A DNA stretch of 64,000 bases from Pseudomonas sp. DY-1 (GTDB lineage: Bacteria; Pseudomonadota; Gammaproteobacteria; Pseudomonadales; Pseudomonadaceae). Where the stretch lies: the NCBI RefSeq assembly GCF_003626975.1, contig NZ_CP032616.1, positions 2,418,001 through 2,482,000 of the forward strand. The letters run 5' to 3'. Below are positions 27,601 through 39,071 of this stretch, piece after piece. Each line of letters begins with the position of its first letter. Within the stretch, counting starts at the first letter, position 1. Below the pieces are notes generated by a model, which saw nothing but the letters and a program-made list of their open reading frames with translations, had not been told where the DNA came from and searched no databases. Made by a program: the position numbers and the translations under genes.

Positions 27601-30600
27601 CGTCCAGCAGGCTGCCGCCATTGCTGGCCAGACCGGTCACGGCGATGCCGTTGGCGTCGTTGTCGCCCGCCTGGATGGTGTACTGGAACACCAGGGTGCT
27701 GGTACCGGAACCGGCCACGTAGTTGGCGAAGACCGTGGTACCGCCCATGTCGATGGCCAGGCGCGGAACGCCATTGACGATCACCGCTTCGCTGGCGTTG
27801 ACCACGAAGGTCAGGGTATCGCCAGCGTTGTAGGGAATGCCCACCGGCACGCTGACGCTGCCCACCACCGGCACTACGGCATCCACCCGCACACCCGTGG
27901 TGCTGGCGACATTGTTGAGGGTGGTGTTGGCGTCATTGCCCACGCCATCGCGCAGGGTGCCGCCGTTGGCCTGGATGGCGCCACCGACGCTGATGCCATT
28001 GGTATCCAGCTGGCCGCTGCTGACGGTCAGGCGGAACACCAGGGCGGAGGTGCCGGAACCGCTGAGGTAGTTGGCGAAGACCGTACCCCCGCCGTCCAGG
28101 GTGATGGAGATGCGCGGCGTGCCGCCAATGGTGTCAACGATCACCGCTTCGCTGAGGTTGACGGTGAAGTCGAGGTTCTGCCCCGCCACATAGGTGCCGT
28201 TGGCCGGCACGCTGACGCTGGTGACTTGCGGCGCCACACCGTCGATGACGATGCCGTGCTGCCCGGCGATGGAGTCGGCGCCGCCAGTGGTCGGCAGCGT
28301 CAGGATGGCGGTGGCGTTACCGGCATTGCGGATGCTGCCACCGTTCAGCGCCAGGGCGCCGGTGGACTGGTAGTCCAGGTCAGCGCTGAGGTCACCCGCC
28401 TGCACGGTGTAGCTGAAGGTCAGGGTGTTGCTGCCCGAGCCGGAAACGTAAGTGGCGGCGCGGTCCAGCAGGCCGGTTTCCAACAGCAGCGAGGGCACGC
28501 CGCCGGACGTATCGACGATCACCGTCTGGTCGAAGCTGATGGTGACGGTAATGACGTCGCCTACCTTGTAGCCGCCATCCGGGTTGCTGACGCCGATGTC
28601 GGTGATCACCGGGTTGATCGGGTTGACGGTGATGGCGAGGGTGTCGGTGTCGGTCTGGGCCCCGCCGCTGCCTGTGCCCCCCAGATCGCTGGTGCTGATC
28701 TGAATACTGGCCGGCCCGTTGTAGCCGGTGGTTGGGCTGAAGGTCAGGCCGTTCAGGGCGTTGTTGATATCCGCCAATGTGCCGGTGAAGGTCATGCTGC
28801 CGTCGGCGGTACCGTCGCCGTTGCTGAAGCTGAGACCACTGATACCGCTCAAGGAAATCAGGCCGTTGGTTGCAGTCAGGGTGACCTGCAGGGTGCTACC
28901 TCCGACGTCCACATCGCTGATGCTGATCAGGTTGCCATTGCCGGTGTTGAACACCAGGTTCGCGTCCTGGTTGACGCCCTGCCCCACCGGCAGGCTGTTG
29001 ACCGGTGCATCGTTAACCGCACTTACCGCCAGGGTGACGGTGGTGCTGGAGGCTTCGGAGGTGCCGGTGCCGGAGTTGCCTGGATCGGTACCCGTATTGC
29101 CGCCATCGTCGATGCCGATGGTCAGGGTCACGTTGGCCGTGGCATTGGCTGCGGCGGTGAAGCTCACGCCATTGGCTGCGATGAAGGCATTGATATCGCT
29201 GATGCTGCCCACGAGGGTCAGGGTACCGGTGCCGGAACCGGCCACGGTCACGCCGCTGCCGCTGATGGCGCCCAGGCTGCCGCTGGCCACGCTGAAGGTC
29301 ACGGTGAGGCTGCCAGTGCTGGCATCCACGTCGCTGAAGGAGATGCCGGTCAGGGCCTGGGCAACATCTTCGGTGACGCTAATGGAACCCGGGGCAGTAA
29401 TGACCGGTGCATCGTTGACCGCCACCACGTTCACGGTGGCCGCAATCGCGAGGCTGCTGGTATCCACCCCGCCATTGCTGGTGCCGCCGCCGTCGCGAAT
29501 GCTGGTCAGGGTGACCAGGCGGCTGCCGGCAGCAGGCGCTTCGCTGCTATTGCGATAGGTCATGCCATCTATCACGCCTTGGGCACTTGCAGTGCTCAGA
29601 CCGGCATGGGTCAGGGTGATGGTAGCGGTGCCGCCCACCAGGCTGACGCTGTAGCCGATGCCATTACTGGCGGTCGTGCCACTGGCGCCGTTGACCAGTA
29701 GGACGTCGGTACCGTCGATGCTCAGGATCTCGCTGGCGCCATTGGCGAGGTTGCTGACGGTCAGGGTAAGGCCGGTGATGCTCTGGCCCGCTTCGACCGT
29801 GCCGATGCTGATGCCGCTGAACAGATCGACGGCGGCGCCATTCTCGGTATAGGTGGGGTTGCCACCGGTGGCGGTGGCGGTTGGTGCGTTGTTGACCGCC
29901 ACCAGGTTGACCAGCGTACTGCCGACAGCAGTGGCGCCCAGTTCATCGGCGAAGGTCCAGCTCAGGGCGACGCTGGCGACCGGGTCGTTGGAGCTGTTGG
30001 CATAGGTCAGTTGCTGGAGGATGTGGTTCACGTCCGCCGTGGTCGGAATCTCGCCGTTGGCGTCGGTGAAGGTCAGGGTCAGTTCGCCGCTCGTGCTGGT
30101 GTCGAAGCTGCCGATCACCTGGCCGTTCTTGACCAGGTTGCTGCCCACCAGGGTGATGCCGTTGCCATCGAGGAAGCCGAACAGGTCGCTGGCATTGGCG
30201 CCGCCATTGCGCACCACGACCAGGGAGGCACCGTCGTAGTTGCCGCTGCCACCGTTGAGCAGGTCCAGGTCCGCATCGGACACGCTGGCATCGGCATCGA
30301 TCACGATGGCCGCACCACCCTCGGTGTAGCTGCCGCCACCATTGACGTTGCCCAGCACCGGCGGTGCATTGGCTTCCACTGCACCGATATCGACTGCGCT
30401 GCCAGTGGCCCGCACGTTGCCTATGGCGTCGATCGGCAGCACCTCGGTGGTATTGCCATCGTCATCCAGGTCATAGGTGTCGAGCGGCAGGCCGGCATTG
30501 CTGCCAGCGTCGAGCAATGCACTGCCCGCCTGGGGCTTGTGGGTCTGCACCGATCCGCCGTTATTGGCCAGGTTACCCAGCAGCAGGTTGGCGGTGCCCT

Positions 30601-33600
30601 GGTTGTTCAGTACACCGCTGGCAGTGGTGATGCTGACGTTGCTGCCGAAGTAGCTGTTGGTGGCGGTCTCGACTGTCGAGGCCACGTCGTCTGCGATACC
30701 GCCCGTAGCCAGCGGCGAACCGCCAATTGCCGCGGCGGCACCGGCACCGGAGGTGTTGCCGGCGACCACGGTGTTGACCAGCGTGTCGGTGCCATTGGCA
30801 TGAATACCGCCACCGCTGCCGGACGCGGCGTTGCCGACCACTGTGGTGTTGTAAATGAAGGACGTACCGCTGGTGACACGGATACCGCCCCCCAGCGAGC
30901 CGGCGCCAAGGGCGGCGTTGCCGCTGAAGGTGCTGTTGATGATCGTCAAACCGCCAGTACCCCCGAACTGGAGGCCACCGCCGTGGGCGCCAGCGCCGGT
31001 GGTGGTGTTGCCGGTGACGGTGCTGTTGAGCATCGTCAGCGTGCTGCCAGTCCCCACCACACGAAGACCGCCGCCGAACGTATTGCTGGTATTGCCGCTG
31101 ACAGTGCTGTTGACCATCGTCAGGTTCGCGCTACTCCCAAAGATGCCGCCACCGCCGAGGCCACTATCCGCGCTGTTGCTGACTACCGAATCACGAAGGG
31201 TCACGCTGGAGCCGAAGCCGATATTGAGACCAGCGCCGCCCCCGGCCGTATTGCCCTGTGTCAGCACCAGGCCGGAAATCTCGACGCCGGCGAGGCTGTT
31301 ACCGACTTGCACCACCCGACTGGCGCCGTTGGCGGAGAGGGTCACATCAGCGACGCCGTCATCGTTCAGGTCACCGTCCAGGCGCAGGTTGCTGTAGTTG
31401 ATGTCGAGCTGGCTGCCGCCAAGGACGATAGTGCCGCCCTGGTTGCCGGCCAGCGCGCCATTCAGGTCGAAGGTAATGGTGTCGCCCGCGCGCGCCCAGA
31501 ACAGCGCTTCGCGAATGCTCAGGCCACCGCCGTCAGCCTGATCGGCCGCCATGTTGCTGGACGCAGTCTGGTCGTCACCGGAATCCAGGTTGGACGTCAC
31601 CAGCAGGGTGCTGTTGTTCACGGTCACGGCGACGCTGTCGCTGTCGATGTTGCCGGCGGCATCGGTGGACTGGATGCTGATGCTGGTAGCACCGGCCGCT
31701 GCCGGGGTGTAGACCAGTCCCTCCAGCGCCGCGTTAATCTCTGCTGCCGTGCCGCTGATGGTCACGGCGCCGGTGCCATTGTTGCTGATGATCGCGCCGC
31801 CACCGGTGGTGGCACTGAGGGTGCCGCTGGCCACCGAAACGACGGTGGTCAGGTTGCCACCCTCGGTCACGGTCAGGGCATTGCCGTTACCGCTGCTGAA
31901 CACGATCGGAGTCACGGTGTTGGTGACCTGCGCGCCCGGCACTGCGTTCAACGGAGCCTGGGTATCGACGGCATAGTTGTTGGAGTCGGTGCTGCCGATG
32001 CCGGTATTGCCAGCAGCGTCGATCACACCGGTGTTGTCCAGGCTGATGAGATTGCCGCTGTCTTCGACGTTGGCGCTCGGGGTCAGGGTGGCAGTCCAGG
32101 TGGTGCCGCCATCCGCCGAACTAAGGTTGCTCAGGCTGCCATTGGCGACGGTGAAATCGGCCAGATCCAGCCCCGTCACCGCTTCGTTGAAGGTGATAGT
32201 GACGGTAGTGGTTTCGCCCACAATCAGCGAGGTATCGGCCACCACGATGGTCGCGGTAGGACGCAGGGTATCAATGGCGTAGTTGTTGGAATCGGTGGTG
32301 CCGGAACCCGTGTTGCCGGCCTGGTCGGTGTAGCCGGTGTTGTCCAAGTTGATCAGGTTGCCAGCGTCCTCGACATCGGCCGTCGGCGTCAGGGTGGCGG
32401 TCCAGGTGACGCCGCCATTGGACGAACTCAGGCTGCTGAGCGTGCCATTGGCGACAGTGAAGTCGGCGGTGGTGAGGCCCGTCACCGCCTCGCTGAAGGT
32501 AATGGTGACGGTGCTGGTTTCGCCTGCGTTCAGTGCGGTGTCGGCCACAACGATGGTGGCTGTTGGGCGCTGAGTGTCGATGGCGTAGTTGTTGGAATCT
32601 GTGGTGCCGGCACCGGCGTTGCCAGCCTGATCGGTGTAACCGGTGTTGTTCAGGGTGATCACGTTGCCGGCGTCCTGGACATTGCTATCCGGCGTCAGGG
32701 TGGCGGTCCAGGTGATGCCGCCGTCCGAGGTGCTGAGGTTGCTGAGTGCGCCGTTGGCCACGGTGAAGTCGGCGGTGGTGAGGCCCGTCACCGCCTCACT
32801 GAAGATGATGGTGACGGTGCTGGTTTCGCCAGCCCTCAGTGCTGTGTCGGCAACCACGATGCTGACGGTAGCCGGCGCGACGGTCTCGACCACCGCGACC
32901 GTTACATCGGCATTGCTGGACGTGGCGCCATCGCCGTCATTGACGGTGATGCGGACCGTACGGTCGGCCTGGCCGATGCCGTTGGTGGCGTTGGTGTTGT
33001 TGTAGCTGAGGTTGCGAATCAACGCCTGGACGGCCGCTGCATCGGCCGAGCTGTTCAGGCTGATGACCAGATCGGCCCCGGCGCTGCCGCCGGTGAAGCT
33101 GCCGATGATGGTCCCCTGGTACGTCACGTTGCTGCCGGAGACGCCGATCTGCCCCGCGCCGGTGCCCTGGTTGCGAATGCCGAGCACATCCTCGCCGGCT
33201 ACGCCGTTGGTGACGATGGACACGGTGACGTTGCCGCCATCGAAATCGGGCGAATCGGAGTCAGTGACGGTGGCGTTGCTGCCGCCGTCGAGCACGACAG
33301 TGCCACTGCCCTGGGTGAAGGTGACGCTGTCGCCGTTGAGGCTGCCGACAACAGGCGCTGCGTTGATCGGCGCCGTCAAGGTGAAGTCGTTCCCGGTGCC
33401 GCCGATGTAGCTGGCGGTCAGTACCGTGCTATTGCCACCCGCGGTGGTGGTAGCGCCCTCGGCCAAGCCGCTGAAGGTACCGGTGACGGCATCGGCGGCA
33501 TCGTTGGCGATGATGGTGTAGGTGTCGCCGTTGCCAGGTGCATAGCCGTGATTGACAGCCAAGGTCGCGCCGGAAACGTCCACTGCGCCAGTGACCACCA

Positions 33601-36600
33601 GTTGATCGAAGCCGGTACCGGCAGTGGTGCCGTTGATATCCACTGCCAGGGTGCTGCCGGTGGCCATGCCCAGGTTGCCGTTGATGGTCAGCGCGCCTGT
33701 GCCGGAATTGCCGGGAGACAGAATGCCGCCGCTCTGGATGGTCACGGCGCCGCCCAGGGTGCCGCTGCCGGCCAGGGTTCCACCGCTGGCTACGGTGGTG
33801 GCGCTGGTGGTGCTGCCATTCACGGCAAGCGTGCCCGCCGACACCGTCGTGGCACCGGTGTAGTTATTGGTTCCCGACAGGGTCAGTGTGCCGGTGCCCG
33901 TTTTGGTCAGGCCGCCCGAGCCGCTGATGGCGCCGGAGAGGGTGGCCGCCGCGCTGGACGCCAGGCTGGCCGTACCGGCCAGGCCGATGGCGTTGTCGAT
34001 CGTGGTGTTGCCCGTGATGCTCAGCGTGGTCCCGCCGAGCAGGCTCACGGCGCCGCTGCCCAGGTTCTGGTCACCGGTAATGCTCAGGGTGCCGGCTCTC
34101 ACTTCGGTAGTGCCGGTGTAAGTGTTTGTGCCACTGAGCGTCAGGGTGCCCGCCCCGAACTTGCTGAAATTGTCACCGCCGCTGATCACACCCGACAGGG
34201 TGACCGCGCTGGTGTTGGTGAACGAGATATTGTCCCCCAGGACAATGTTGTTATCGATGGTGGTCGCACCGGTCACCGTCAGCGCCCCGCCGCTGTTCAG
34301 GTTCACCACACCACTGCCCAGGTTGGCATCACCGGCAACACTCAGGGTGCCCAAACTCACGGTTGTGGAGCCCAGGTAGCTGTTGGTTCCCGACAGAGTC
34401 AGCGTACCGGCGCCTGATTTGTTCAAGTCGCCGCCACCACTGATGGCGCCAGACAGCGTTGCCGCTCCGCTGTTGTTGATGGTGGCGAAGCCATTGAGCG
34501 TGATGGCGTTGTCGATGGTAGTGGGGGCCGTGACCGCTAGCGTGGCGATGTTGTTCAGGACGACGCCGCCGCTTCCCAGATTGCCATCGCCACTGATAGA
34601 CAGAGTGCCCCCATTGACCGTGGTCGTCCCGGCGTAGTTGTTGCTACCGCTGAGCCGCAGGATGGCCGCCGCGGTTTTAGTCAAGCTGCCGGAACCGGAA
34701 ATCACGCCGCTGAAGTCGGCAATATTGGCGCCGCCGCCACCGCCGACGCTGATCGTGCCGCCGCCCGCCCCCAAGGTGACCGCGTTGGCGACCGTGGTGG
34801 TCGTCCCTGCCGCGCCCGTCACAGTCATGGCCAGGGTGCCGCCGTCCAGGGTCAGGCTCCCACTCGACAAGCGCGAGCCGGTATCGGCATTGAGGGTACC
34901 GCCGGTTACCGACATGGCACCGGACCAACCACCGTTATTGCTGGTGGAGCCAAGCACAAGCGTGCCCGCGCCGGCCTTGGCCAACGCGCCAGTGCCTGCC
35001 AGGGTGCTGTTGAGAGTGACGCTGCCACTGGCGTTGGTGAAACCTGTGGTGGTGCCGCCGCCCAGGGTGATGGTGCTGCCAGTGATGATCAGGCCGGTGG
35101 CCGAATCGCCATTGAAGCTCAGGCTCTCGCCCAGGCTCAGGCCACTGCCAAGCGTGATGGTCTGGCCCGCCACGCCGCTGCCGAGAATGATGGTCTGCGT
35201 ACCCGTTGCATCAGCCGCCGCAATGGCTACCGCCTCACGCAGGCCCACGCCATCGCTGGCGCCGATGGTGGCGGTATCACTGGTGTTGGTGACGTAGATA
35301 GTGTCGCTGGTGACCGTGACGTTCGCCGTGGCGGTGGAGGCGCCATCGCTCAGGGCGAACTGGACGGTCGCGTCGCCGGCCGGCGTATCGCTTCGGTAGG
35401 TGACGCGCTGGGCCACATTATTGATCAGGGCGGTCGTGGCAGTGGTGTCGCTGCTGGTGAAGGTGATCGTCAGCACGCCGCCAGCGGAGGTGAAGGTGGC
35501 GAAGGTCTGGCCACCCGACTGCAAGTTGCTGCCGCTGACCGTGAACAACGCACCCGCAGTGTTGAAGTCGAAGGTATCCGTAGTAACGGCTGTACCCGAG
35601 CGCTGCACAGTCAGGCTCCCGCCCGCCCAGTTGCCGTTGCCGCTATTGAGCGCGCCCTTCTCGATATCGCTGAATGCAGCGTCGCTGCCCGAATCCAGCG
35701 TGACCGTGCTGCCGACTCCTGCCCAGGCGACACTGTCACCGTTGACGTTGCTGATGCCAGGAGCCGAGTCGATCACGATGTTCTTGTTGGCGCCCAGCGA
35801 GCCGGCAGCGCCCGGTGACGCCAGGGTCAGGGTGGCATTGTTGGCGGCGGCATCACGAATGGTGCCGCCGTTGAGGGCCAGGGCGCCGGTGCTGAGATAG
35901 TCCAGGTCGGTGTTGGTATCGCCCGCCTGTACCGTGTAGTTGAAGGTCAGGGTGTTGGACCCGGAGCCGCTGCTGTAGTTGATGACCCGATCGATGGCGC
36001 CAGTTTCCAGGGTGAGCCGGGGCGTACCGGAGACCGTGACCACCTCGCTGAAGGTCACGGTGATAGAGATCACGTCTCCCGCTTTGTAAGTACCATTGGC
36101 CGTACTGGAACTGACGGACGTCACCGTTGGCGGCGTGGTATCGGGGATAACAGCGTCGCTGAAATCGATGTCGTCGATGTCGACGTCGAGGTCAGCTCCG
36201 GTGATCCTGACTTCGTCGATGTACTCCCAATTGCTGTCGCCGCTGACATTGAAGGTCGCGGTGCCCGACGATACATCGACGACTTTGGTATCGATCAGCA
36301 GACCATTGCGATAGGCGCTGATGGTGAACGAGTTGTCCGTGCCAAAACCTCGGTCCACGACAAAACCGTTCAGTTTGAATTCCGACCCATCCTGGGTCTT
36401 GAATCCGACTTCCGTAGAGGTGTTGGGGCCCGTGCTCCTGTATGCGAGGACATGGTCTGCGCCGCCCGCGATGAAACCGTTATTGACGATCGAAATGTGA
36501 ATGCTGTCGTTATTGAAGTAGGTGACCCCGCCGATCGTGACGCTGTTGCTCCCCTGGCCCGCGAGAGGAAGCGCGTCGAAATTCTGGTCCGCGGGCGTCG

Positions 36601-37333
36601 CCAGCAACCCGTTGTAGGTCTCCAGACCAAGCAGCGCGCTGGCTTCGACAGTGCCCTGGCTTCGCTCCAGGGTCCAATCACCGCCCAATCCGGCCGCGCC
36701 CGTCATATTGTCCGAGGCGGCGACATCCGCGCCAGCTGAGCTGGCCAGGGTCTGGACAAAATCGATGCCCGCGCCGCCATCTCCCACTCGGCAGCCATAG
36801 ACCAGGATGTCGCCATCCTGGTCGAGGGATTGGCCAATGGCATCGAGCAACTCGCTACGAGCGGCCAGATCGCCACTGTCCAGCCAGTCGTTACCCAGCT
36901 GGATCTTGCCCACATCACCGTGACTTAGGATGTGAATGGCATCGATGCCGCTGCGACCGTCGAGGTAGTCAGCAATCTGCTGCAGCCCGTCCTTGTTCGC
37001 ATCCAGCACCACGACTTCGGTGCCCGGTTTCAGGCCGCTGACGAGCTGCTGGTAATTCCTGACATTGCTGTCGACGAAGACCACTTCCTGGCGATTGTCG
37101 GAGGTGCCCGACGGCGTCGCGGCCAGGTTCTCGCCAGCGCTGTCGTGCTGGGTGGCATCCGCCTGGGAACCCTGGTCACTGGAGGCATCGGCAGCAGGTG
37201 CAGCATCCGCCGCTTCCACCGCGGTAGCAGCGACTGCGCCGTCGAACATCATTCGGGCTTCGAGCGCCAAGGCAAGCGCCGAGCGAGCCGGCTGAGCGGC
37301 CACTTGCTCGCGAGCAGTCTTCTTCCGCCACAT
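24686..37333 (-). CDS. Giant Ig-like/beta-helix surface protein with LEPR-XLL-type motif and DUF4347
   Basis: 4215 residues; start chosen at [10 protein letters not shown] because AGTAGGAGGTG is ideally placed. There is no Sec signal; instead [10 protein letters not shown] (24-33) is an LEPR-XLL-type N-terminal motif. Order of domains: DUF4347 at about 83-240 with H138-G139 and G180-C181; Ig-like repeats; autotransporter-type beta-strand repeats ([10 protein letters not shown]) at about 780-1210; three ~102-residue Ig-like repeats ([18 protein letters not shown]) at about 1480-1790; a right-handed beta-helix at about 1910-2230 ([18 protein letters not shown] start, then NSTVSGN); cadherin/Ig-like repeats; near-identical 222-residue repeats at about 3150-4020; and a Pro/Gly-rich tail with a charged C-terminal helix. 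No RTX GGxGxD repeats were seen. Probably a secreted adhesin-like protein. Confidence 0.9.
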   Translation of the reverse strand: MWRKKTAREQVAAQPARSALALALEARMMFDGAVAATAVEAADAAPAADASSDQGSQADATQHDSAGENLAATPSGTSDNRQEVVFVDSNVRNYQQLVSGLKPGTEVVVLDANKDGLQQIADYLDGRSGIDAIHILSHGDVGKIQLGNDWLDSGDLAARSELLDAIGQSLDQDGDILVYGCRVGDGGAGIDFVQTLASSAGADVAASDNMTGAAGLGGDWTLERSQGTVEASALLGLETYNGLLATPADQNFDALPLAGQGSNSVTIGGVTYFNNDSIHISIVNNGFIAGGADHVLAYRSTGPNTSTEVGFKTQDGSEFKLNGFVVDRGFGTDNSFTISAYRNGLLIDTKVVDVSSGTATFNVSGDSNWEYIDEVRITGADLDVDIDDIDFSDAVIPDTTPPTVTSVSSSTANGTYKAGDVISITVTFSEVVTVSGTPRLTLETGAIDRVINYSSGSGSNTLTFNYTVQAGDTNTDLDYLSTGALALNGGTIRDAAANNATLTLASPGAAGSLGANKNIVIDSAPGISNVNGDSVAWAGVGSTVTLDSGSDAAFSDIEKGALNSGNGNWAGGSLTVQRSGTAVTTDTFDFNTAGALFTVSGSNLQSGGQTFATFTSAGGVLTITFTSSDTTATTALINNVAQRVTYRSDTPAGDATVQFALSDGASTATANVTVTSDTIYVTNTSDTATIGASDGVGLREAVAIAAADATGTQTIILGSGVAGQTITLGSGLSLGESLSFNGDSATGLIITGSTITLGGGTTTGFTNASGSVTLNSTLAGTGALAKAGAGTLVLGSTSNNGGWSGAMSVTGGTLNADTGSRLSSGSLTLDGGTLAMTVTGAAGTTTTVANAVTLGAGGGTISVGGGGGANIADFSGVISGSGSLTKTAAAILRLSGSNNYAGTTTVNGGTLSISGDGNLGSGGVVLNNIATLAVTAPTTIDNAITLNGFATINNSGAATLSGAISGGGDLNKSGAGTLTLSGTNSYLGSTTVSLGTLSVAGDANLGSGVVNLNSGGALTVTGATTIDNNIVLGDNISFTNTSAVTLSGVISGGDNFSKFGAGTLTLSGTNTYTGTTEVRAGTLSITGDQNLGSGAVSLLGGTTLSITGNTTIDNAIGLAGTASLASSAAATLSGAISGSGGLTKTGTGTLTLSGTNNYTGATTVSAGTLAVNGSTTSATTVASGGTLAGSGTLGGAVTIQSGGILSPGNSGTGALTINGNLGMATGSTLAVDINGTTAGTGFDQLVVTGAVDVSGATLAVNHGYAPGNGDTYTIIANDAADAVTGTFSGLAEGATTTAGGNSTVLTASYIGGTGNDFTLTAPINAAPVVGSLNGDSVTFTQGSGTVVLDGGSNATVTDSDSPDFDGGNVTVSIVTNGVAGEDVLGIRNQGTGAGQIGVSGSNVTYQGTIIGSFTGGSAGADLVISLNSSADAAAVQALIRNLSYNNTNATNGIGQADRTVRITVNDGDGATSSNADVTVAVVETVAPATVSIVVADTALRAGETSTVTIIFSEAVTGLTTADFTVANGALSNLSTSDGGITWTATLTPDSNVQDAGNVITLNNTGYTDQAGNAGAGTTDSNNYAIDTQRPTATIVVADTALNAGETSTVTITFSEAVTGLTTADFTVANGTLSSLSSSNGGVTWTATLTPTADVEDAGNLINLDNTGYTDQAGNTGSGTTDSNNYAIDTLRPTATIVVADTSLIVGETTTVTITFNEAVTGLDLADFTVANGSLSNLSSADGGTTWTATLTPSANVEDSGNLISLDNTGVIDAAGNTGIGSTDSNNYAVDTQAPLNAVPGAQVTNTVTPIVFSSGNGNALTVTEGGNLTTVVSVASGTLSATTGGGAIISNNGTGAVTISGTAAEINAALEGLVYTPAAAGATSISIQSTDAAGNIDSDSVAVTVNNSTLLVTSNLDSGDDQTASSNMAADQADGGGLSIREALFWARAGDTITFDLNGALAGNQGGTIVLGGSQLDINYSNLRLDGDLNDDGVADVTLSANGASRVVQVGNSLAGVEISGLVLTQGNTAGGGAGLNIGFGSSVTLRDSVVSNSADSGLGGGGIFGSSANLTMVNSTVSGNTSNTFGGGLRVVGTGSTLTMLNSTVTGNTTTGAGAHGGGLQFGGTGGLTIINSTFSGNAALGAGSLGGGIRVTSGTSFIYNTTVVGNAASGSGGGIHANGTDTLVNTVVAGNTSGAGAAAAIGGSPLATGGIADDVASTVETATNSYFGSNVSITTASGVLNNQGTANLLLGNLANNGGSVQTHKPQAGSALLDAGSNAGLPLDTYDLDDDGNTTEVLPIDAIGNVRATGSAVDIGAVEANAPPVLGNVNGGGSYTEGGAAIVIDADASVSDADLDLLNGGSGNYDGASLVVVRNGGANASDLFGFLDGNGITLVGSNLVKNGQVIGSFDTSTSGELTLTFTDANGEIPTTADVNHILQQLTYANSSNDPVASVALSWTFADELGATAVGSTLVNLVAVNNAPTATATGGNPTYTENGAAVDLFSGISIGTVEAGQSITGLTLTVSNLANGASEILSIDGTDVLLVNGASGTTASNGIGYSVSLVGGTATITLTHAGLSTASAQGVIDGMTYRNSSEAPAAGSRLVTLTSIRDGGGTSNGGVDTSSLAIAATVNVVAVNDAPVITAPGSISVTEDVAQALTGISFSDVDASTGSLTVTFSVASGSLGAISGSGVTVAGSGTGTLTLVGSISDINAFIAANGVSFTAAANATANVTLTIGIDDGGNTGTDPGNSGTGTSEASSTTVTLAVSAVNDAPVNSLPVGQGVNQDANLVFNTGNGNLISISDVDVGGSTLQVTLTATNGLISLSGISGLSFSNGDGTADGSMTFTGTLADINNALNGLTFSPTTGYNGPASIQISTSDLGGTGSGGAQTDTDTLAITVNPINPVITDIGVSNPDGGYKVGDVITVTISFDQTVIVDTSGGVPSLLLETGLLDRAATYVSGSGSNTLTFSYTVQAGDLSADLDYQSTGALALNGGSIRNAGNATAILTLPTTGGADSIAGQHGIVIDGVAPQVTSVSVPANGTYVAGQNLDFTVNLSEAVIVDTIGGTPRISITLDGGGTVFANYLSGSGTSALVFRLTVSSGQLDTNGISVGGAIQANGGTLRDGVGNDANTTLNNVASTTGVRVDAVVPVVGSVSVPVGIPYNAGDTLTFVVNASEAVIVNGVPRLAIDMGGTTVFANYVAGSGTSTLVFQYTIQAGDNDANGIAVTGLASNGGSLLDAAGNAMTLTLNSVGDTSGVIVDTVAPNPSGIVSVDPSPTNAGSVRYTVTFSEDVSGVDLGDFTLVTTGSAGGSLTGLVQIDARTYQLTVSGVSGTGTLGLNLNGSGTGIVDVAGNAVGGGLVGAVYSVDRDVPTVTGVSVPVGVSYNAGDTLTFVVNASEAVIVNGVPRLAIDMGGTTVFADYVAGSGSNTLVFQYTVRAGDNDANGIAVTGLVANGATLRDAIGNSMNLTLNGVGDTSGVIVDTVAPNPSGIVSVDPSPTNAGSVRYTVTFSEDVSGVDLGDFTLVTAGSAGGSLTGLVQIDARTYQITVSGVSGTGTLGLNLNGSGTGIFDVAGNAVSGGLVGAVYSVDRDVPTVTGVSAPVGVSYNAGDTLTFVVNASEAVIVNGVPRLAIDMGGTTVFANYVAGSGTSTLVFQYTIQAGDNDANGIAVTGLASNGGSLLDAAGNAMTLTLNSVGDTSGVIVDTVAPNPSGIVSVDPSPTNAGSVRYTVTFSEDVSGVDLGDFTLVTTGSAGGSLTGLVQIDARTYQLTVSGVSGTGTLGLNLNGSGTGIVDVAGNAVGGGLVGAVYSVDRDVPTVTGVSVPVGVSYNAGDTLTFVVNASEAVIVNGVPRLAIDMGGTTVFADYVAGSGSNMLVFQYTVRAGDNDANGIAVTGLVANGATLRDAIGNAMNLTLNGVGNTSGVIVDTTAPNASATVTPLPTPGSVQYTVTFDENVSGIDIGDFNLVTTGNVTGTLQSLVQVDSRTFLVTVSNVAGAGTLSLGLNTTGTLITDTAGNAMLSGLTAQTYSVPQSDGDPEFRHNPPVIVPPEPTVPFDPVQPNVPPPPFTSPLIPPPLFDQPTLGSGIPTLGNIFINQGALAPSFIAQVFGSSDGFGDGSGSGFLGFGGGDGGVFGTSSLSSFFDKDVPQDSEEMKLFDGKQWKGGSGGSGQGIFGAPTLGQQLQDIKDNEQRQVRELAMALGQIQTDRPQA
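25530..27860 (-). repeat. Tandem array of 666-bp (222-residue) Ig-like repeats, superperiod 1332 bp
   Basis: The phrase GTCGGCGACGGATCGAC recurs at 666-bp spacing near 26157, 26823 and 27489. Each unit holds two Ig-like domains. Units alternate between an A type ([18 protein letters not shown]) and a B type ([16 protein letters not shown]), and A units 1332 bp apart are almost identical at DNA level. That implies recent duplication or gene conversion of a 444-residue block. Confidence 0.85.
31960..32880 (-). repeat. Three tandem ~306-bp Ig-like coding repeats
   Basis: GCGTAGTTGTTGGA-type phrases recur near 31970, 32277 and 32584, giving ~102-residue units ([21 protein letters not shown]). 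They are clearly more diverged than the 666-bp array, so they are older. Confidence 0.75.
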
Positions 37334-37360
37334 GGAACACCTCCTACTGCCATTCAACTA

Positions 37361-37389
37361 GGGGGGAAGACGAGCCTCGCCTTCCCCCC
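37361..37389 (-). other. Hairpin in the gap between the collar gene and the giant gene
   Basis: GGGGGGAAG and CTTCCCCCC frame an inner CGAG/CTCG, giving a very stable stem 28 bases before the giant gene start. No T-tract follows, so it may be an attenuator or an mRNA-stabilising 5' end for the 12.6-kb gene rather than a full terminator. Confidence 0.55.
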
Positions 37390-37432
37390 CTGTACTGTTA
37401 CAACTCCAGCAAGCCGCCTGGGCGGGCCGGGG

Positions 37433-38044
37433 TCAGTTGCGCGACGGGAAGATGCCCTCGAGCGCGATTACGAAATTGGTGCCCAGGAACGGGTTGCGGA
37501 TCGCCAGGGGCTGGCTGCCGCCGCTGATGCCGATGTTGATGCCCGGCATGTCGCCCAGCACGCTGACATTGAACGGTGCCAAGGTGGTATCCGGGGTACC
37601 GGTGGCGTAAAGGCTGCCAGCACGGCCGGCAGCCGCGATCGGGCCCAGGACAGTGGTCGGCCCTGGATTGGCCTGGGTGGTGCCGGTGGTCGCAGCAGGA
37701 ATGGAGGCCTGACCGGACGCACTGATCGAGTTGCTGACGGGCGTCGCGGTGTGGGTGTGGGCCGGCATCTGGTTGGAGAGAATGGTCACGTTCTCCGTCC
37801 CGCTCACTTCACCGATGTCGATCGGGTTCAAGCCTGGGCCCTGCCCCTGCCCCACCGGGCTGCGGCCGCGATAGTCCGGCAGGCCGAAGGTGACCTGGCC
37901 ATTGCCGCCGTACAGGGTGCCGAGCAGCGAGAACAGGGCGGAGTTCTGCGCGATGGACATCACTTGGCCCTGGCATAAGGCCCACCCACGGGGGGCGAAG
38001 TTGAAGCCGACCATACGGATTTCGCCGAGGAAGGGATCACTCAT
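37433..38044 (-). CDS. Tail-collar / microcystin-dependent (MdpB-like) protein
   Basis: 203 residues from MSDPFLGEIRM with AAGGAG upstream. The opening FLGEIRMVGFNFAPRGWALCQGQ is the phage tail collar domain as found in microcystin-dependent protein homologues; GLPDYRGRSPVGQGQGPG and NQMPAHTHTA are its standard motifs. The C-terminus ends in the characteristic LGTNFVIALEGIFPSR. No other phage genes are nearby. Homologues often sit beside GNAT and DUF6916 genes, as here. A role in decorating or assembling the giant surface protein is possible but unproven. Confidence 0.9.
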   Translation of the reverse strand: MSDPFLGEIRMVGFNFAPRGWALCQGQVMSIAQNSALFSLLGTLYGGNGQVTFGLPDYRGRSPVGQGQGPGLNPIDIGEVSGTENVTILSNQMPAHTHTATPVSNSISASGQASIPAATTGTTQANPGPTTVLGPIAAAGRAGSLYATGTPDTTLAPFNVSVLGDMPGINIGISGGSQPLAIRNPFLGTNFVIALEGIFPSRN

Positions 38045-38122
38045 TGCTGTTGCTCCTTGTTGATGCCGCCCAGGCGGCAGGGTGCGCATCGATGCGCGGA
38101 CAACTCTTTGATCCGGACTGCC

Positions 38123-38434
38123 CTACAGGGCCTTGCGGCAGTGGAACACTGCCTGCAACAAATGGTGTTCACCGTCCTCGTCCGGCCCGATGGGACTCAG
38201 CATCACCGTCCATTCGGCATTGCTGGGGCTACGCAACCGATAGCTGTGTTGTGGCATCTGGATGCCCACCGGCTGCGCGAAGATGGCGCTGTAGCATTCA
38301 TGGCGCGAGTTCATCGCCTGGCCCTCGCTGACCTCGATCAGCATCACGGCGACGCCTTCGCCGCTCTCCCAGCTCAGCTGCCATGGCTGATGAAGCTGCT
38401 GTTCGAAATCCTGGCGAGTCGGGATCAGGCTCAT
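38123..38434 (-). CDS. DUF6916-like small protein
   Basis: 103 residues, soluble, no signal peptide. It carries F-E-x-x-L near the start (RQDFEQQLHQPW) and the FLP-like LQAVFHCR terminal pattern seen in small proteins that accompany tail-collar genes (DUF6916; assignment by pattern and neighbourhood). Its start overlaps the GNAT stop (ATGA), so the two are co-translated. Confidence 0.7.
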   Translation of the reverse strand: MSLIPTRQDFEQQLHQPWQLSWESGEGVAVMLIEVSEGQAMNSRHECYSAIFAQPVGIQMPQHSYRLRSPSNAEWTVMLSPIGPDEDGEHHLLQAVFHCRKAL

Positions 38435-38934
38435 GCGGAAGCTTCCTGTGCGAGTGAGGTCCTGGCGCTGCGCTGCATCTGCAGATACACGCGGTTATTG
38501 CCCGTGACGACGAAGCCGAAACGGCTGTACAGACGCGTGGCCGGGTTACCAGGCTCAACGAAAAGGCGGATCGCCTTGCCGGTCTCATCCGCCTCGTTGG
38601 TCAGGGCCTGTAGATAGCGCGTGCCGATACCTTGCCCGCGCCAGTCGGGCAAAAGGGCGATATCGATCAGATTGAGAGTGTTCGGTCCACGGAAGACGTA
38701 CAGCCGGCCGATGGCCTGACTCCGATGGCAGATCAGCGAGAACTGCGCATCGTGGTAGTGCTCCTGGTAATAACGGTGCTGGGCGTCGAATTGCTGGGCG
38801 AGGAAGGCATCGATGGCGGGCTGGCTCCATCCAGTGGAGGCCATTTCATCGGCACGGGTCGTCGAGTAAAGCTCCCGCAGGAACGCCATGTCGGCATTCG
38901 CTATGGGGCGAAGATTCAACTCCAGAGTTGGCAT
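38431..38934 (-). CDS. GNAT family N-acetyltransferase
   Basis: 167 residues from MPTLELNLRPI. The acetyl-CoA-binding motif A reads ALLPDWRGQGIGTRYL and motif B lies in RLFVEPGNPATRLYSRFGF. The first gene of a tight three-gene set (GNAT, DUF6916, collar) preceded by an AT-rich 137-bp gap (38935-39071) that may contain its own promoter. Substrate unknown; acetylation of the collar or of the giant protein is a guess from neighbourhood. Confidence 0.88.
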   Translation of the reverse strand: MPTLELNLRPIANADMAFLRELYSTTRADEMASTGWSQPAIDAFLAQQFDAQHRYYQEHYHDAQFSLICHRSQAIGRLYVFRGPNTLNLIDIALLPDWRGQGIGTRYLQALTNEADETGKAIRLFVEPGNPATRLYSRFGFVVTGNNRVYLQMQRSARTSLAQEASA

Positions 38935-39071
38935 GAGACCGTGCGTCCTTGCTGACTGCCCCCAGCAGGGCAAGCCGGCATCCTGTTATTTTGCTATCAC
39001 GCGAGATCAACGTCGGAAGAGTATCTCAAGGTGCAGGCCACTAGCCACCGTTTAGTTAATAATCAATAGGA

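Noticed and set aside
24344..29701. Open plus-strand frame of 1785 codons antisense to the giant gene
   Set aside because: Its translation is a His/Asp/Ala/Gly-rich low-complexity mirror of the repeats, with no start signal or domain. It is a by-product of high GC and repeat codon bias.
30011..34417. Second long plus-strand frame (1468 codons) antisense to the giant gene
   Set aside because: Same reasoning: repetitive, no ribosome-binding site, no recognisable domain, and opposite to a well-supported gene.
37433..38044. Prophage remnant suggested by the tail-collar protein
   Set aside because: No other phage structural, lysis or integration genes are nearby, and collar-domain proteins of this microcystin-dependent type are common outside phages.
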